Assembly: GCF_036785885.1 (NCBI RefSeq)
Contig: NC_092329.1
Span: 3,596,001 to 3,660,000, forward strand
Origin: Coffea arabica
Lineage: Eukaryota; Streptophyta; Magnoliopsida; Gentianales; Rubiaceae
DNA: 64,000 nucleotides
Direction of reading: 5' to 3'
The position numbers were made by a program, and so were the translations under genes. The notes under the pieces were generated by a model. The model made no database searches. It saw only the letters and a list, made by a program, of their open reading frames with translations, and was not told where the DNA came from. Below, piece after piece: positions 21,543-35,168 of this stretch; positions within the stretch are counted from its first letter, which is position 1; each line of letters starts with the position of its first letter.

Positions 21543-23572
21543 CAGCGGTGATGGGGTGATGCAAAACAGAGATGAAAAAGGATTGAAAGCTCAGAAACTC
21601 GATCCCAAGCGAAGATTACAAATTACGAAGAAGAATTATCAGATATTCGGGAAGAATATCCACTTGGGGTGAATCAGCAGTGTCGTTTAACCTTTGTAAA
21701 TTTGTTTTTAGCGGAACAGAACTCTGTGATGCCGCATGCCACATCTCGTCTGATTTATTTAGACATATATACATTCTGAGATTCCCAAGTCATCTAGAAT
21801 TAGATGAGACGTAAATGGATCATTTGACATCTCAATTTCACTGTCCACATATTAGAAGATGGGTATCAGAACTATATATAAACCGTGAAATTTTGATTTG
21901 ATCGTCCAAAATTTTGCAGCTGAGGCTTCCTAACAAAAATATCAAACTACAAAAGTGGCATATGCCATACGTTAATCCATATTCTACCATTTGATGGCGC
22001 TATGTTTATTTATTTCCTAAATTTCTCACAAAGCTCAAAACATTTTTAATTTTTTTTCAAAATTATACGCATACATATGGGACGGGATTATACTTCCCCG
22101 CCCCATTTTATAAAGGGAAAAATGCCCCTCCCCCTCCACCTCTAGCCGCGTTTCACGAGCACCCGCCCCGATTGCCATTCCTATTCATGGGATGATATAT
22201 ATAATGAGAACGAGTCATGGGATCAACAAATTAGAGGCGGAATTGCACACTATATGAGAACGAGTTGTGGGATGATGACTGTCAGTGTTTGGTGAGGCTG
22301 CCGGATGCTTCACAATTTTGATTCTTAATTTGGTCTGTTAGTATTTGGTTTTATATACCACACTGTCATTCCTCCTTAGCAACCAGAGCCTGTTTAGGCA
22401 TATCATGTAACTTTCAAAATTATAATGACTACAACATTCCTATTTTCCTAAAACTAATAAGAAGAGAAAGCCCAAAATCCACAAGTAAACATGCTTTAAG
22501 GATTGGGTTGGGTTAGGCTTCAAGGATCCACACGTACTTAATCAGCTTAAAATCTGTTGCAGATTATTTCAAAATCCTGAGTCTTTGCTAGCCAGATCTT
22601 GTGTTTGAGTCCAAACACTCTCCCACCACAGCACAAAGGGCTATTACTAACATTTGCATACTTTTCACTCTTTCTAAAATTCAATACATTTATCATAACT
22701 TTCAATCAACCTATGATATCATATATCATATCATATGTGATATTTTATTTGACTGGTCTAGTGTTTTACACCGTGTAAGCTCTGTGTCTTTTTGTCACGT
22801 GTACATATTTCACAATTTATTTAATCAACTTTTAAAATTTTAATTTCTTTTTGAATAATGATCAGTTCCATCTTTTTTCCACCAACTTCCTTTGCTTTTA
22901 ATTTCTGTAATTACTGTGTTTTACCCCATTTATTCGAGTAAGCAAAATTGAATACATTGTTCATGAATATTTTTATCTGACATACATCACAACTCATCGT
23001 AAAGAAGCGCTATAATATTATTATTTCTTTTATTTCTATGTTCTTTTATTAAAAAAAAATACACTCGCGATGACTAGTTGGTTTTTGGTTTTGCTTCCTT
23101 CATTTCTTGGAGATGACTAGTTGCAGGATTCTTGTGTTAAATAATTTTTAGGCGTCTAAGGAAAAAATTGAAAGAAGCCCCCTAACCCCTGTTTGTATTA
23201 AAGGCCAATAAATCAAATCAAATCAAATCATGACTCATGATGCGTGAGATACAGACACGACGACGCATCACAACAAAAATAGCCACCCAGGCGCTCTCGA
23301 GTCTTGACTCACGGCCGGTATCTGAAATTACAAGTATATCCTTCATGTTTATCAGTTCAACCAAAAATTCCTTCACGCTTCTCCTCCTCCAACTCAACTG
23401 TACATGTATCTTTCAACTCTCCCCCACCCACCTGAAATTCAACTCCAGTGACAATTCCTCTACTCCTAATAATCCTACAGCTTTACAGCCACACACAAAT
23501 ATTTCTTGTTATTGCTTTCTAGGTTGACTTGTGTTGTTGAGTTCTTTGGTCGATAGTTGAAGAAGCACAAGA
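21543..23572. other. Spacer between ligase-like gene and sugar transporter
   Basis: No gene. A pyrimidine-rich region at 23370-23430 probably belongs to the promoter or leader of the sugar transporter. The sequence around 22590-22625 has a B-box-like GTTTGAGTCC and may be a tRNA-derived relic. Confidence 0.45.
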
Positions 23573-26500
23573 ATGAGTTTCAGAGAAGAGAGTGACGATG
23601 GAAGAGGGGATATTAGGAAGCCATTTTTGCATACTGGGAGTTGGTACAGAATGGGTTCTCGCCAGTCTAGCATGATGGGGTCATCTCAGGCTATTAGGGA
23701 CAGCTCAATTTCTGTTGTAGCTTGTGTCTTGATCGTTGCTTTGGGGCCTATCCAGTTCGGTTTCACTGTATTACTACTTTACTTACCATTTACCTTTCTC
23801 TACTTGTTTCAATCTGTCTTTCCTTTTATTGTTGTTGTACTTCTTTTTGCTGCCCAAGTGAAGAATCCTGTGGGTTGCCAACTGCGGATGTGGATTAGTA
23901 CGTAACAATCTGATGTTAAGGAAACATAGATTAGAAAACGAAATGAGGTTTGATGAAAAGTTCAAATCTTGCACAAGGCTGGGGTTAACTTTTCTTTTGA
24001 TTCGTTGGCATTGTTTTGTCCTATAATATTGTTTATCTGTCTGAATTACTTGCTTGACTAGTGAATGTTTATTACTATGATGAAGGCTGGTTATTCTTCG
24101 CCCACGCAAAATGCTATCACAAAGGATCTTGGCCTCACTGTGTCAGAGGTTAGAATGCGCAATACTTCTGCTGTGATACCATTTTGAGATTTTGAAAGAA
24201 ATGTTACTGACTCCAACAATTTTGGGGGACAGTTCTCTCTTTTTGGTTCTTTATCGAATGTCGGAGCGATGGTTGGGGCAATATGTAGCGGTCAGATTGC
24301 GGATTACATTGGGCGAAAAGGGGTATAACTGTTGCTTTTGTAGCACTGTGTTGTTGTTTGTCGTGGTTGCTTTTGTTTCTTCTCTCTTCTTAGGAAGCGG
24401 AGGGAGGCAAGCTGCGCTTCGTTTCAGGAATAATCCTTATTTTCCTGTTAAATTGCAGTCTTTGATGATCGCTGCCATACCCAATATCATTGGTTGGCTT
24501 GCCATTTCATTTGCAAGGGTAAATCTTTCTTGTTTTTCTGGGTTTGCAACGACATTTGATTTCTTTGCTGATCCTGGAAGTTAAGTTAATCCTTTTTTAT
24601 TTCTCTTACCATGTTTAGGATGCATCATTTTTGTATATGGGAAGGTTATTGGAAGGATTTGGCGTCGGAATAATCTCGTACACTGTAAAGACTGCACTTT
24701 TCAGCTTTAGCTCCTAATCTAAGCTGTCAGAAACTGAACCAGTCTTCACGCATATCTTGTTTCTTTTTTAGGTGCCTGTATACATCGCAGAGATAGCCCC
24801 TCAGAACATGAGAGGGGGATTGGGATCGGTGAACCAGGTTGGCTAAGTTTATCAAGGTCCTCTTAAACTATAGGTCTTGCGTGCACGGAGATGCTGTTGA
24901 GATAAATTAAGCCCTGTTGTTTTTGTCGATATAGCTTGCTGTCACAATTGGTATTATGCTGGCTTATCTGCTGGGACTTTTTTGCAGTTGGAGAGTGCTT
25001 GCTGTTCTGGGTAATCCTCTTGAGATCTTTTCATTGCTATATCAATTTATGCATATCCTTCCCGTGTGTTGCAGTTTTTACAGTTTACTGTTTTGGACAT
25101 GAAAGCGTGTAACACTTTATCTTTTTATTCACCAGGACAAAGATATGTTGATTTTGTTGTACATTTTTACCTAATAATGCTCATTTTAACTTATCTGTTA
25201 GGCACTAATAACAGAAGGTGGCTAGAAGAGAAAGAAAACATATTTTCCAGAGAAACACCAGTTCTAAAATCTTTGACAGACTGCTAGCATTTATTATTAA
25301 ATTGCAACACAGAAACTAAGGCAATTCCTGCATACCTCCTCCTTTGTGAGATGACTGGTTAGCCAGAATTGAATGCTGAGAAAAAGTGATTGTACTTATG
25401 GTTGTGAGAGACCTTATAACATTCTGGGCAGCAATAGTGATTATAATAAGGTGCTCAAAGCTGATTTGCTTTATAAGAATGCTCCTATATATTTGAAGTT
25501 AAATCTCACCATGCATAAATCAACCAACAGATAATCTAGCTGTTGTCAGAAAGAACATGTTGTAAATTTGTGTAGTTAGAAACAAGAATTGGCCAATGAC
25601 TACTGAAATCGGGGAATTCATTTCGGAAATTCGTTGTACTTCTATCGTGCTTTATTTAGTTTCTGATCTAGACAGATTATCTAGCTATCAAATGCAGTCA
25701 ATTTGTGTTGTGATCTCTCTTTGGTTTTCACTCTCTGTATGTATATAGTGTTCCTAAAAGGGCTAGGGTGGTTTGTGTGCAAGTATTGATCAAGGAAAAA
25801 AAATTTAACGGGATGCTTTAGAATTCATAGAATGCATTGACCTTTTGCATGAGATGCACTGACAAGTGGCCATTTTCATGCGAATTAGCAAAACTATTCT
25901 CCACCTTTAACATCCGTTGTTGCTGTTGTCACTTTGGCAGTCCCTCAGGCAACTTACTGTTATTGTCTTTCAACAGGAATATTGCCTTGTCTAATATTGA
26001 TACCTGGCCTATTTTTCATCCCGGAGTCCCCTCGATGGTTGGTGAGCATCATGGAATTACTTCTTCCCCCCTGATTTCTTGTTAAATGCACCACTAAAGC
26101 GATTAATGCAGAATTTGCACTACACAGGCAAAGATGGGAATGACTGATGATTTTGAAGTTTCTTTGCAAGTTCTTCGGGGTTTTGATGCAGATATTTCCC
26201 TTGAAGTAAATGAAATCAAGGTAAAATTTCGTGAATTATTCTTAAACTGGTGCTATGTTGCAATTTTTGTTTTAAGGGAGGGAAAAGGAGACAAACTGTT
26301 GTTAGGGGCAGCAGGGACCATGAGTATTTTTCATAAGTCCTATGTTGAAATCAGCATTAGTATTAGAATCTGTTGAAGGTAGTATTCTGAAGTTACTTTC
26401 TTTGTTATGCACATTATTAGTGTCTTTTGAGTAGTAGTTTTCCCCCTAATTTTTTTCAATTATTTGTAGCGATCTGTAGCATCAACAAGCAGAAGAACAA

Positions 26501-29500
26501 CTATTCGTTTTGGCGATTTCAAACAGAAGAGATACTGGTTCCCTCTAATGGTATTTTAATTTTTCTGCTGACTTTTTTTCAATTTTCTCTTGTTTAGGCT
26601 TTACTGTAGATTTGCTGAATGGGAACGTTGTGTATGATATAGTGAACTTGTCTTATCAATTTTCTCTTTCCTTTTATTCGTGGCAGGTGGGAATTGGATT
26701 ACTGATGCTGCAACAGCTAACTGGGGTTAATGGTGTTCTGTTTTATACCACTAGCATATTTGAATCAGCTGGTACTTGGTTATTTCTTTTCCCCAAACAC
26801 TTTATATCTTGTGATTGAGGAAAATGACAGCAACGTTGACCCTTAACTGGAACTGCTAATCCAACTTGAACACTGCACCACTAGTAACTGATGTAAAATT
26901 TTTGAAAACCTTGTTGATGAAAAAGATAAATGATGCAGCACTATTTATTAGCCAATTGAAACTCCTATACATTCATGGTGTTTGTCCCTTAGATATTGGT
27001 GCAAAACTTCCAGAAGAAGTGCTTTGCACAGGAATTGATTCTCATATTTCAGTTATTGGTTTAAATAAGTGACAATAATTTGCTTAATTATCAAATGAAT
27101 TGCTTTAATTTTATGACGCTATGTGAACAGGAATTTCATCGAGTAATATTGCAACATTCGCAGTGGGTGCTATCCAGGTAAGCTATAATAATCTGTATCA
27201 GAAATATAATGTCACTTATTAATTAGATCTCTGATTCGAACTCTCGCCGTTCTTCTTTGGAACTGTAAGAAAAATTAGTTGTCACTTGAGATGTTCCTTA
27301 TAAAGTCATCTTGGATTTTCTTTCCTTTTTTTTTTTTAAATCGCCTGACTCCTATATAAGCATTCAATAATGTGCTAAAAAGGAAATACGTACATTGGTT
27401 AGGTTGTTGCAACTGCTGTTGCTACATGGTTGGTGGACAAAACTGGGCGTCGGCTTCTACTGATCGTGAGTTGTGGAAAATAATTGTGTATATGCTCTCT
27501 AACTTGTTGCTTAACCTAACAAAAGGGAAATTTTTTTTGCAGATTTCCTCTTCTGGGATGACTATTAGTCTCCTACTGGTTGCTGTTTCATTCTTCATCA
27601 AGGTCGTTTTTCTTAGGAATTTTCTTGTGCCGTCATAAAGAAAACAAGAATATGTGCATGGTCTGATTCATGTAATCATGTATTCTTTACATAGTTTCAT
27701 TCTTTTCTCCCTATCTAACCACTATTTCAGGATCATGCATCAGACGATTCTTCCATCTACAGTATATTCAGTATCCTACCTGTAGTTGGTGTTGTGGTAT
27801 GCCTTCTAAATTTCAAACAAGTTTATAATGATTCTTCATCAATTTCTATCAAGATCAATCTTTGATTTGACCACCTTGCTCTTCCAGTTGATGATAATTT
27901 CTTTTTCTCTTGGACTCGGGCCCATACCGTGGCTCATAATGTCTGAGGTACTGCTGTTTTATTTTATTTCTCTCTCACTTTAGATGATGGTCATGGAAAT
28001 CTATCTTCTAGTTTGATTGTACGTGAGATATTGTAGTGTAAATAACAAAGTGGTAGCTCTAGTTGGACTAAGGTGTCGTGTAATTTGCCTTTTTTCCCCC
28101 CTAAATCTTCTTTTCTGTCAGAATACAGTATCTTTTTACTGCACTTGACCTTCAGATCTCCGTTTGATGTCTACTGTTCTGAGCTGTACAGAAGAGACAC
28201 CTTTGAGGGATTCCTTTGTTCTACCTTTCTTTCTGTCTTTTCTTCAGTTTTCTATTGGAGTGTGGAATAGATTTTCATTCCTGCATCTGAACTTCAGAGA
28301 CCTGTGGTTCTCTTCCCTTTCATATGCTGTTAAGTCTCTCCTTCAAAGAGTTGTTCCTATTTCAAAAACTGGCCAAGAGGCTGTGTTTTGCTACCTTGGG
28401 TAGCTTTGCCAGAGTCAGATGTCAGCTTCAGGGTTGCCTACTCATATCCTATTTTACTTCTTTTAGATGGATGCTCATCTACAGCTCTGAAACAAGAGAG
28501 TAACACTGAGCTGCGTATAGTTGGTGGCAGAAACATTATCCTGTGAAAAGCTTAGCCTGAAAAGAGCTCTTTGTATCAATTGGGTTTTGAGATGGGGCAT
28601 CTATTTTGTTTCCTTGAAAATCCAAAGAGCAAGTAGAGAACATAAATTGGAAATACTTCTTGTTTTAGTGATTGACTTTTCAAGCACGAACCAAATTCTT
28701 AAGCAGGGAATTTATTCCTGTCATTTGTTTCTAGTTCCAAACAGAAGAAAATAGCAGAGGGTAGAAGCCTACAATCCTCAATACGTTACGACTTCTATCA
28801 TTTTGAATCAGAGAGTTAACTTCAGAGAAATATATTATGCATGATCTATATGATTCTGCCACCAACACAATTCAGTCTCATAGTGCTCTCCTGGGGAAAG
28901 AATCCTAGGAAGGTGGAAAATTAGAACTTAGCGATTGAATGGGGGCCTCCTATTCAGTGTTTAGAATAGGTTGGCTGTCTTTTGAGAGTCTATGATGTAC
29001 TTCAGCAGATCTCCCGTGTAAACTTCAGTCCTCTATCTTAATACAAGCTATTCCTTTGCTCCAAAAAAAGAAAGAAAAAGAAAAAACATGCACGCGCACA
29101 ATTCAACCTCATGAAAACCGTCTGACTGATTTTCTTCTGAATAACATTGCAGATTCTTCCCGTCAAAATCAAAGGCCTTGCTGGAAGTGTAGCTACGCTA
29201 GGTAATTGGTTGGTTGGCTGGGCTATTACAATGACTACCCCTTTGCTGTTGTCTTGGAGTGATGGAGGTTAGTATTGTTCGCTCTATATGCGTGCATCTC
29301 TACGTATTCATATATGCTCATTCTCGGTACATGGTTGCATCCGAAAAAAAAAAAGCAGAAATTCGATCAGGGTTTATGAAAAACGCATTATATGTAATAA
29401 TTTACGGTGAGTCCACACATGGTAAAGGTTGCACACGGCCAATATGGTAAACTATGCAGATAGTGAACGACATATTGCACTATTACTGATGCAAGATTGC

Positions 29501-29756
29501 TTATGTGACCGCATTAGGACAGAAATTGGTAATCAAGTGTGTCGTCTATGGTTATTTGAGTGAAACCCTGTGGAGTTTTCGACATAGTATCGTGATGAAT
29601 CATTGTAACCTTCGTCCTTTAAATCTTTCTTGCTTATCCTCAGGAACTTTCACCTTTTTCACGATCATGTGCGCCTTCACGCTGGTGTTCGTGGCGCTCT
29701 GGGTTCCTGAGACAAAAGGAAAAACGCTAGAGGAGATACAGTTTTCATTCAGATGA
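23573..29756 (+). CDS. ERDL6: ERD6-like monosaccharide transporter (MFS), tonoplast type
   Basis: Eighteen exons: 23573-23767, 24086-24148, 24233-24322, 24459-24518, 24619-24684, 24772-24837, 24935-25010, 25977-26041, 26128-26220, 26470-26550, 26687-26771, 27131-27177, 27403-27465, 27543-27602, 27731-27796, 27888-27947, 29153-29267 and 29644-29756. All have GT-AG borders and the frame closes at 487 residues, the usual length. Family marks are IGRKG (112-116), PESPRWL (221-227), QQLTGVNG (from 294), DKTGRR (341-346) and PETKGKT (472-478), within a twelve-helix MFS sugar-porter fold. The N-terminus ([21 protein letters not shown]) closely matches Arabidopsis ERD6-like 6, a proton-coupled exporter of glucose from the vacuole. 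Orthology is from remembered sequence and has not been checked. The long introns are 25011-25976 and 27948-29152. No defect was seen. Confidence 0.96.
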
Positions 29757-30657
29757 CAGCATTTCTTCTACCACTTTTTCCTCCTCCTCCTCCTCCTTTT
29801 TTGCTAAAATTTTTCCCTCTTTCCTCATTTCTTTTTGTTGTTGTTGTTGTTGTTGTCTTCTTATCCATATGGGGCGGTTCTTATGTTGTGTAATATGCCC
29901 TCTTTATAGTGTCAAATTTAGATCTACAGCAGTCACAAATAATGCTTGGCAAATTGCTTCTTCAAATTCATTGCTACTGCGGTGAGTCCTTTTTGCACAT
30001 TGACTGGTTGCATTGTCATTTAGATGCTTGTACCTTCTCCAAAGGCATGCGTAGCCATTATTATCCTTTTGAGCCTCGAAACATCAGAACTTTCCGGCAG
30101 TGAGAATTTTCTTTTTAATATCTCTAAAACGTGGAAATAATTTGCCTTGGCTATCTCTCTGTGAAAGCTAAATTTGAAGAAATATATAGTTGTGTACATG
30201 GTCCATGTCTTTATTATAAGAAGCGATGTGCCATATTCATTTATAAGAAATATGATTATTGTAGCTGATTATAAATTATGATTTCGAAATAATTAGTTTT
30301 TTTTTTCCATATTTCTATTTGCCTTTGCATTAACATTATAGAATTTTTAATTGTCGAAAAAGTTGAAATTCGTGCTGTATTAAAAAGCGATTTTTGCTGA
30401 TTCTCATTATTCTCTATAATTACTTTCCATAATCAAGCTTATGTAAAATCTAAAACAAGCAGAAACAAGGCCATAAAGTGGAAATGAGAAAGAGGGGAGA
30501 AAAAAAAATTAATCATTTCTGTCAAATTATTTTGGCACGGCCATTTTAAGCAATTATACGAGTACGGAAATCTCTGGCTGGGTAAGGATTTGTTTATACG
30601 TCGCAAAAATTTGGTTTGTTGCAAGACCTTTTCTTTGTTGTTTTTTTTTTTTTTGGG
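29757..30657. other. 3' flank of the sugar transporter
   Basis: Likely 3' UTR containing a TCC-rich run (about 29778-29797) and a TTG trinucleotide repeat (29836-29856), then AT-rich spacer. No gene was seen. Confidence 0.55.
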
Positions 30658-30969
30658 TACTTAAGAGGGATTGGTTTCTCATAGCATATTTAGTTGAATT
30701 GTAGCCTCATCTCTCTTAATAATATTGTAAGATATTTAATGCTTGCAAGCTTCAATACTCCACCGGATACTTGCAAGCTATCATCCAAGAATAAAAAGTC
30801 TTCAACCCTCCACCAGATACTTAAGAGGGATTGGTTTTCCTTAGTATATTTACTTGAACTGTAGCCTCATCTCTTTTAATAATTTTGGAAAAAATAATAA
30901 TATGCTTGCAGGTGTCAACTCTCCACAGGATACTTGCAACCTATCAATATAATATCATCCAAGAATAAG
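30658..30969. repeat. Tandem duplication, period about 160 bases
   Basis: Two imperfect copies at 30658-30817 and 30818-30969. Both open with TACTTAAGAGGGATTGGTTT and share GTAGCCTCATCTCT, ATGCTTGCA, GATACTTGCAA and ATCATCCAAGAATAA in the same order. It is non-coding and the origin is unknown. Confidence 0.8.
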
Positions 30970-32164
30970 TTCTCTAAAAGAAAAATGCCATTGACTTGAA
31001 CTCGTATTTTGTCATTCTTTTATGTAATTAGAGAACAATAAAATGAAGAATAGGGTAATACCTACAGAAAGGAGAGAGAGACTAAAAGATGGAAAAATTA
31101 CAAGGATAATACTTCAAAGTCAACTACTCTGAGTTTTTTTTTTTTTTTTTTTATCGATACGATAAACCTACAATTATTCTATATTACGGAAAGGAGAGGG
31201 GAAGACCTGAAGAAGTCGAGGGAAAACCGGAGAGGACTCGCGTTCGTCTGGAACCACTTGAAGTAACTTGCCATATTTTGTGGCCAATGATACCCTGCCT
31301 CCCACCCCACCAACTTTGGTGGTGGCTTAGCTCAGTCGTTCACAACTCTGAGTTGTCATATCATCCAGAACTGAAGATTTGGACAGGCATTCAAGAGGAA
31401 TTGGAAAAAAAAAAAGGAAAGATATTTTTGGTTTCCTAATCTTTTTTTTTACCTTTTTGGTAAAAAGTTTCCTAATCTACTGGTAATTGCTCCAAAAAGG
31501 TTTACTTATAGTTGGTAATTAGAGTAGTTTCTAATTGACAAATTACAAGTCTCCTCAGGAAAAATAAATATCAAGACGAAATATTAACAAATCTGAACGA
31601 GTAGGTATCCCTCTTAGTACGGTGCTAATAATATGCTTCGATTGTGTTTGGATTTCATTTTCAAGCAAGGTCTTCGTTTTCGTCCTTGAATAAAATACAT
31701 TCTGCTACTATTAATTGCAATCCTTTCTCTTTTTTTCAGAAAAAAAAAAAAATCAATACTACTATTACAATCCTTTCTAGTTAACAGAAAAGTCTATTTT
31801 TTAATGCACAATAAAATTCAATGCTCATGTCATTGATTTGCGCTTGAGGGAGAAAGAGAGAGACGTTTTAAAAGCAGGATGAGCCTCATGCCAGTCAAAC
31901 ACAAACACCTGAATTGTTGTGAAGTCATACTTCATCATCACAACTCTGAATTGTCCTCTCTTCTTATGGAGCGGAGCATCGCAAGAACTTTACTTTTAGT
32001 TTCATGGTCAAGCAAGGTGACAAATGTTGTACGGCATCTCAATCTCAATCTCAATGGAAAGAATTTGGATTGAAACTAGTAAATTTAGATCCACACCTTT
32101 CAAATTTACTTATGTCTAAAACTAGACCAAAATCCTAATAGATTTGAAGGAAATTAGTCACTCC
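30970..32164. other. Spacer
   Basis: No gene. A poly-T tract followed by a GA-rich block (31137-31230) might be an old SINE end, but no paired duplication was found. Confidence 0.4.
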
Positions 32165-32191
32165 TCCTACCCGCGCAGCGGGCATACCTAA
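32165..32191 (+). mobile_element. Possible Helitron 3' terminus
   Basis: CCCGC-GCA-GCGGG forms a GC-rich hairpin inside AT-rich DNA, followed after five bases by CTAA and then T. This is the hairpin plus CTRR-T layout of plant Helitron 3' ends. The 5' TC end was not located, so the length is unknown and no Rep/helicase coding region is present. Confidence 0.45.
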
Positions 32192-32204
32192 TAAGTATTC
32201 AATA

Positions 32205-32400
32205 TACGGTCTGGGGTATTCGTTAAAATGTATTTCAAGTGTTAGAATTTTAGAAATATAAGATTAATTAGAAAAAATATATAAATATAGGGGGTAACTA
32301 GGAAAAGTGTATAGATGTAAAAGAAAGTAGTAATTGTTAGTACATGTATGTATACATGGTAAGTTCGGTGAGACGCAAGTTGTGTTAATAAGCGATCATA
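32205..32400. repeat. Dispersed AT-rich repeat, copy 1
   Basis: Shares a series of blocks with 35640-35850 in the same orientation: AAAATGTATTTCAAGTGTTA, AATATAAGATTAAT, AGAAAAAATATATAAAT, GTTAGTACATGTATGTATA and GTGTTAATAAG. Two diverged copies of one repeat therefore flank the KCS gene. The family is unknown. Confidence 0.55.
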
Positions 32401-32484
32401 ACACACCCGATAGAAAAACTCTTGAATATAGAAAAACTCTTGAATATATGCATGTTTAATTTGTAAACATCAAAATAAGGTGAT

Positions 32485-32692
32485 AGTAGATGGAATTCAA
32501 ATATAATAAAATGAGTTGCATCCAACCACAAATTACAAATAACAAATATTACATTCAAGAATTTTGCATGTGCATGGGACAGTAGATGGAATTCAAATAT
32601 AATAAAATAAATTGCATCCAACCACATTTAAATTACAAACAGTAACAAAAATTACATTCAAGAATTTTGCGCGTATACATGTGCATGTGCAG
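32485..32692. repeat. Tandem duplication, period 96 bases
   Basis: Copy 1 starts at 32485 and copy 2 at 32581. Both read AGTAGATGGAATTCAAATAT and carry TTGCATCCAACCACA and ATTACATTCAAGAATTTTGC. Copy 2 has small insertions. It is non-coding. Confidence 0.85.
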
Positions 32693-33331
32693 GCGGTAGG
32701 ACTCGTCAAACAGAACCATCGAACCCGATCGTCAAATTCAGCATTGTGGCTTAAAAAGACGGCTATTACCATCGGAGGTAGCAAAGTTGGAAACGACGCT
32801 GATCTTTCCAGCTTTGTCCACAGGCTGTTTCCAGAACATGCCTGATTCCTTTCCCTCAATCAATCAAAATTCATGTGGTCCACAAAAATTGGCATTTCCT
32901 ATTTGGAAAGTGCAAGGAACGTTAACGATAAAGCTCCTAGCATTTGAGCATTTCACCACCACTGGTGATCATCCAAAGGAATAGCAACCAACCATTAACG
33001 ACAGCATTCCACAATCTGGGATGTCCAATATTTTTGAAAAAGTCTGCGGCAAGTTGTTGCGCAAAATGAACTCATCTGGCTTAGCAGCAGCAATAATCTG
33101 CATCGACCGTGCAAATTTCTTTTGGCAATTATATAATGATGGAGTATTGCTGTATGAAGGCTACTTAGGCAATATTGCGTTGAAAATGAACCAAAAGTTT
33201 CTAATTTACTGCTTCATGGCGACTTTAAACTTGGCAAAGAAGCTGAATACCGAAGGTTGCATGACGCATCAAGAGCCCAAAATTATATTAATCACAAACA
33301 TGCATGGATGGAAGGGAAGAAGAAGGATTTA

Positions 33332-33364
<33 letters not shown>

Positions 33365-33611
33365 GAACCAGCAGTAAATTATAGTACAACCCGACTAGCA
33401 AAGCAATTCAGGCGTCAACGGTACTACTACTATTGATTGATTCAACCAAAAATAAAAGCGGACGCAGGCCAGAAACTGCCCTATCATATTCAGCGCTCAG
33501 ACCAAGAAATCACACGAGGAACAAAACGAACAAAAATTAAAGACCAACAACTGGCTCTGGTTGGCATGGCAGTACTCTGAATTTGCTAACATCTACTGAT
33601 TTCTTCCGCTG
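32693..33611. other. Spacer downstream of KCS gene
   Basis: Contains the 3' flank of the minus-strand KCS gene and an AAT trinucleotide run (33331-33356). An open frame of 103 codons at 33021-33332 has an ATG but shows no known domain and is not called. Confidence 0.45.
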
Positions 33612-35168
33612 CTATTGAACAACTTTGACGGGGTACCTGTCGATGCAATCCTCCCAGGGACCATTTGGAGCCGGCTTTACATGCCTGAGTGCCTGCCACA
33701 CCGCACTGTTACACTTGAACCCACTCCCAAATGCAATCTGCCAAATTCGTTGGCCCCTGCGTATTCTTCCCTTGGCCTCGGTGTATGCGAGCTCATACCA
33801 AATGGAGCTCGATGAAGTGTTCCCAAACCTGTGGAGAGTCATTCTGGATGCCTCCACGTGTTCTGGTAGCAACTGCAGATTCTTCTCCAGCTCATCAATC
33901 ACAGCCCTTCCCCCAGCATGTATGCAGAAATGATCAAATGCCAGCTTGAAATCAGGGATGTAAGGCTTGATATTCTTCTGGAACAACTTCTTAAGCACCA
34001 AAGTGGCGAAAAACAGAAGCTGCTCGCTGATTGGCAGCACGAGAGGACCCAAAGTGGTAATATTGGTCTTAAGAGCCCCGCCAGCAATAGCCATGAGATC
34101 TTTGGACAAAGTAACCCCCGTCTTCCCAGCATCATCCTGCTCCTGATAAACACAACGGAAGGCCTTATCATCCGAACCCCGATGAGTCCTCACAACATGG
34201 ACGAGCCTATACTTGGCCCTCCTCCTATCTACAGACTTGTTAGACAACAATACCGCGGCACCCCCAACCCGGAACAAACAGTTAGGTATCAACATAGCCT
34301 TCTTATTACCAAAATACCAATTCTGCGTAATATTCTCTGTACTTACTACCACAGCATACGTATTCCTATGCACTTGCAGCAAATCCTTAGCAAGGTCAAC
34401 CGCGATAACTCCAGCACTGCACCCCATCCCACCCAAATTAAAGCTCCTAATATTACCCCTCAACTTGTACTTATTCACAATCATAGCCGAAAGCGAAGGC
34501 GTGGGATTAAACAAGCTGCAGTTGACAACAAGAATTCCTATGTCCTTGGCCTTAACATTAGTATTGGCAAACAAATTATCCACTGCCCCAAACATCACTT
34601 GCTCAGCTTCCTCCCTGGCAGCCTGCATAGACGGGCGGGGAGGAACGAAATGCATAGCTTCAGGGACATAAGTCTCATCCCCCAGCCCAGAACGCTCCAA
34701 GATCTTCCTCTGAAACTGGAGGGATGATTCATCAAAATCCCCAGTAAGCCTGGAATGCTCCATAAAACTCTCAAATGGAGCTTTAAGCTCATCGGGAGCT
34801 CGATAACAAAAATAATCGACCAAGTAAACCGGCCTTGGCCGGGTCATTATATAAACCGTTGACCCGAAAACCAAAATGGCCGAACAAGTGATTACAAAAA
34901 CCAGATTATACTGCAAATGAAGCCATAATTGGCGAATATCATCTGGGTTCATTTGGGAAGCTTCAATTAATATGATAATCATCACGGGAACCAGACAAAG
35001 TGTCAACAAGTGAGAGATCAAGTAGTGGTAGCCCAATTTAACGTACTTCAGATTAACGCTTTGCAAGAAATCGGGTAGTCTCCTGCTTTGCTGGATCTGA
35101 ACTCCCACCCTGGCACTGGTTCTGGCGGTTGGGTTGGTGTCGGCCGGAGCATTGCCGCCTGCTTCCAT
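33612..35168 (-). CDS. KCS4: 3-ketoacyl-CoA synthase (very-long-chain fatty acid elongase)
   Basis: Intronless, 518 residues from the first ATG at 35168 ([12 protein letters not shown]). The frame stays open further up but lacks an earlier ATG. It catalyses condensation of malonyl-CoA with a long-chain acyl-CoA, the rate-limiting first step of the ER fatty-acid elongase that feeds wax, suberin and sphingolipid synthesis. Two membrane helices lie near residues 50-72 and 88-112. The FAE1/CUT1 region follows, with catalytic Cys250 in GGMGCSAGV, His417 in [11 protein letters not shown] and Asn450 in RFGNTSSSS. The N-terminal [20 protein letters not shown] and the ending [12 protein letters not shown] match the Arabidopsis KCS4/KCS9/KCS17 group best as I recall it, hence the symbol. 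All catalytic residues are present and no defect was seen. Confidence 0.95.
   Translation of the reverse strand: MEAGGNAPADTNPTARTSARVGVQIQQSRRLPDFLQSVNLKYVKLGYHYLISHLLTLCLVPVMIIILIEASQMNPDDIRQLWLHLQYNLVFVITCSAILVFGSTVYIMTRPRPVYLVDYFCYRAPDELKAPFESFMEHSRLTGDFDESSLQFQRKILERSGLGDETYVPEAMHFVPPRPSMQAAREEAEQVMFGAVDNLFANTNVKAKDIGILVVNCSLFNPTPSLSAMIVNKYKLRGNIRSFNLGGMGCSAGVIAVDLAKDLLQVHRNTYAVVVSTENITQNWYFGNKKAMLIPNCLFRVGGAAVLLSNKSVDRRRAKYRLVHVVRTHRGSDDKAFRCVYQEQDDAGKTGVTLSKDLMAIAGGALKTNITTLGPLVLPISEQLLFFATLVLKKLFQKNIKPYIPDFKLAFDHFCIHAGGRAVIDELEKNLQLLPEHVEASRMTLHRFGNTSSSSIWYELAYTEAKGRIRRGQRIWQIAFGSGFKCNSAVWQALRHVKPAPNGPWEDCIDRYPVKVVQ

Noticed and set aside
33021-33332. 103-codon ATG frame downstream of the KCS gene
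   Set aside because: No domain, no homologue recognised and no splice or promoter context.
33918-34727. 269-codon open frame on the plus strand opposite the KCS gene
   Set aside because: It is the antisense shadow of the KCS coding region, with no domain of its own.
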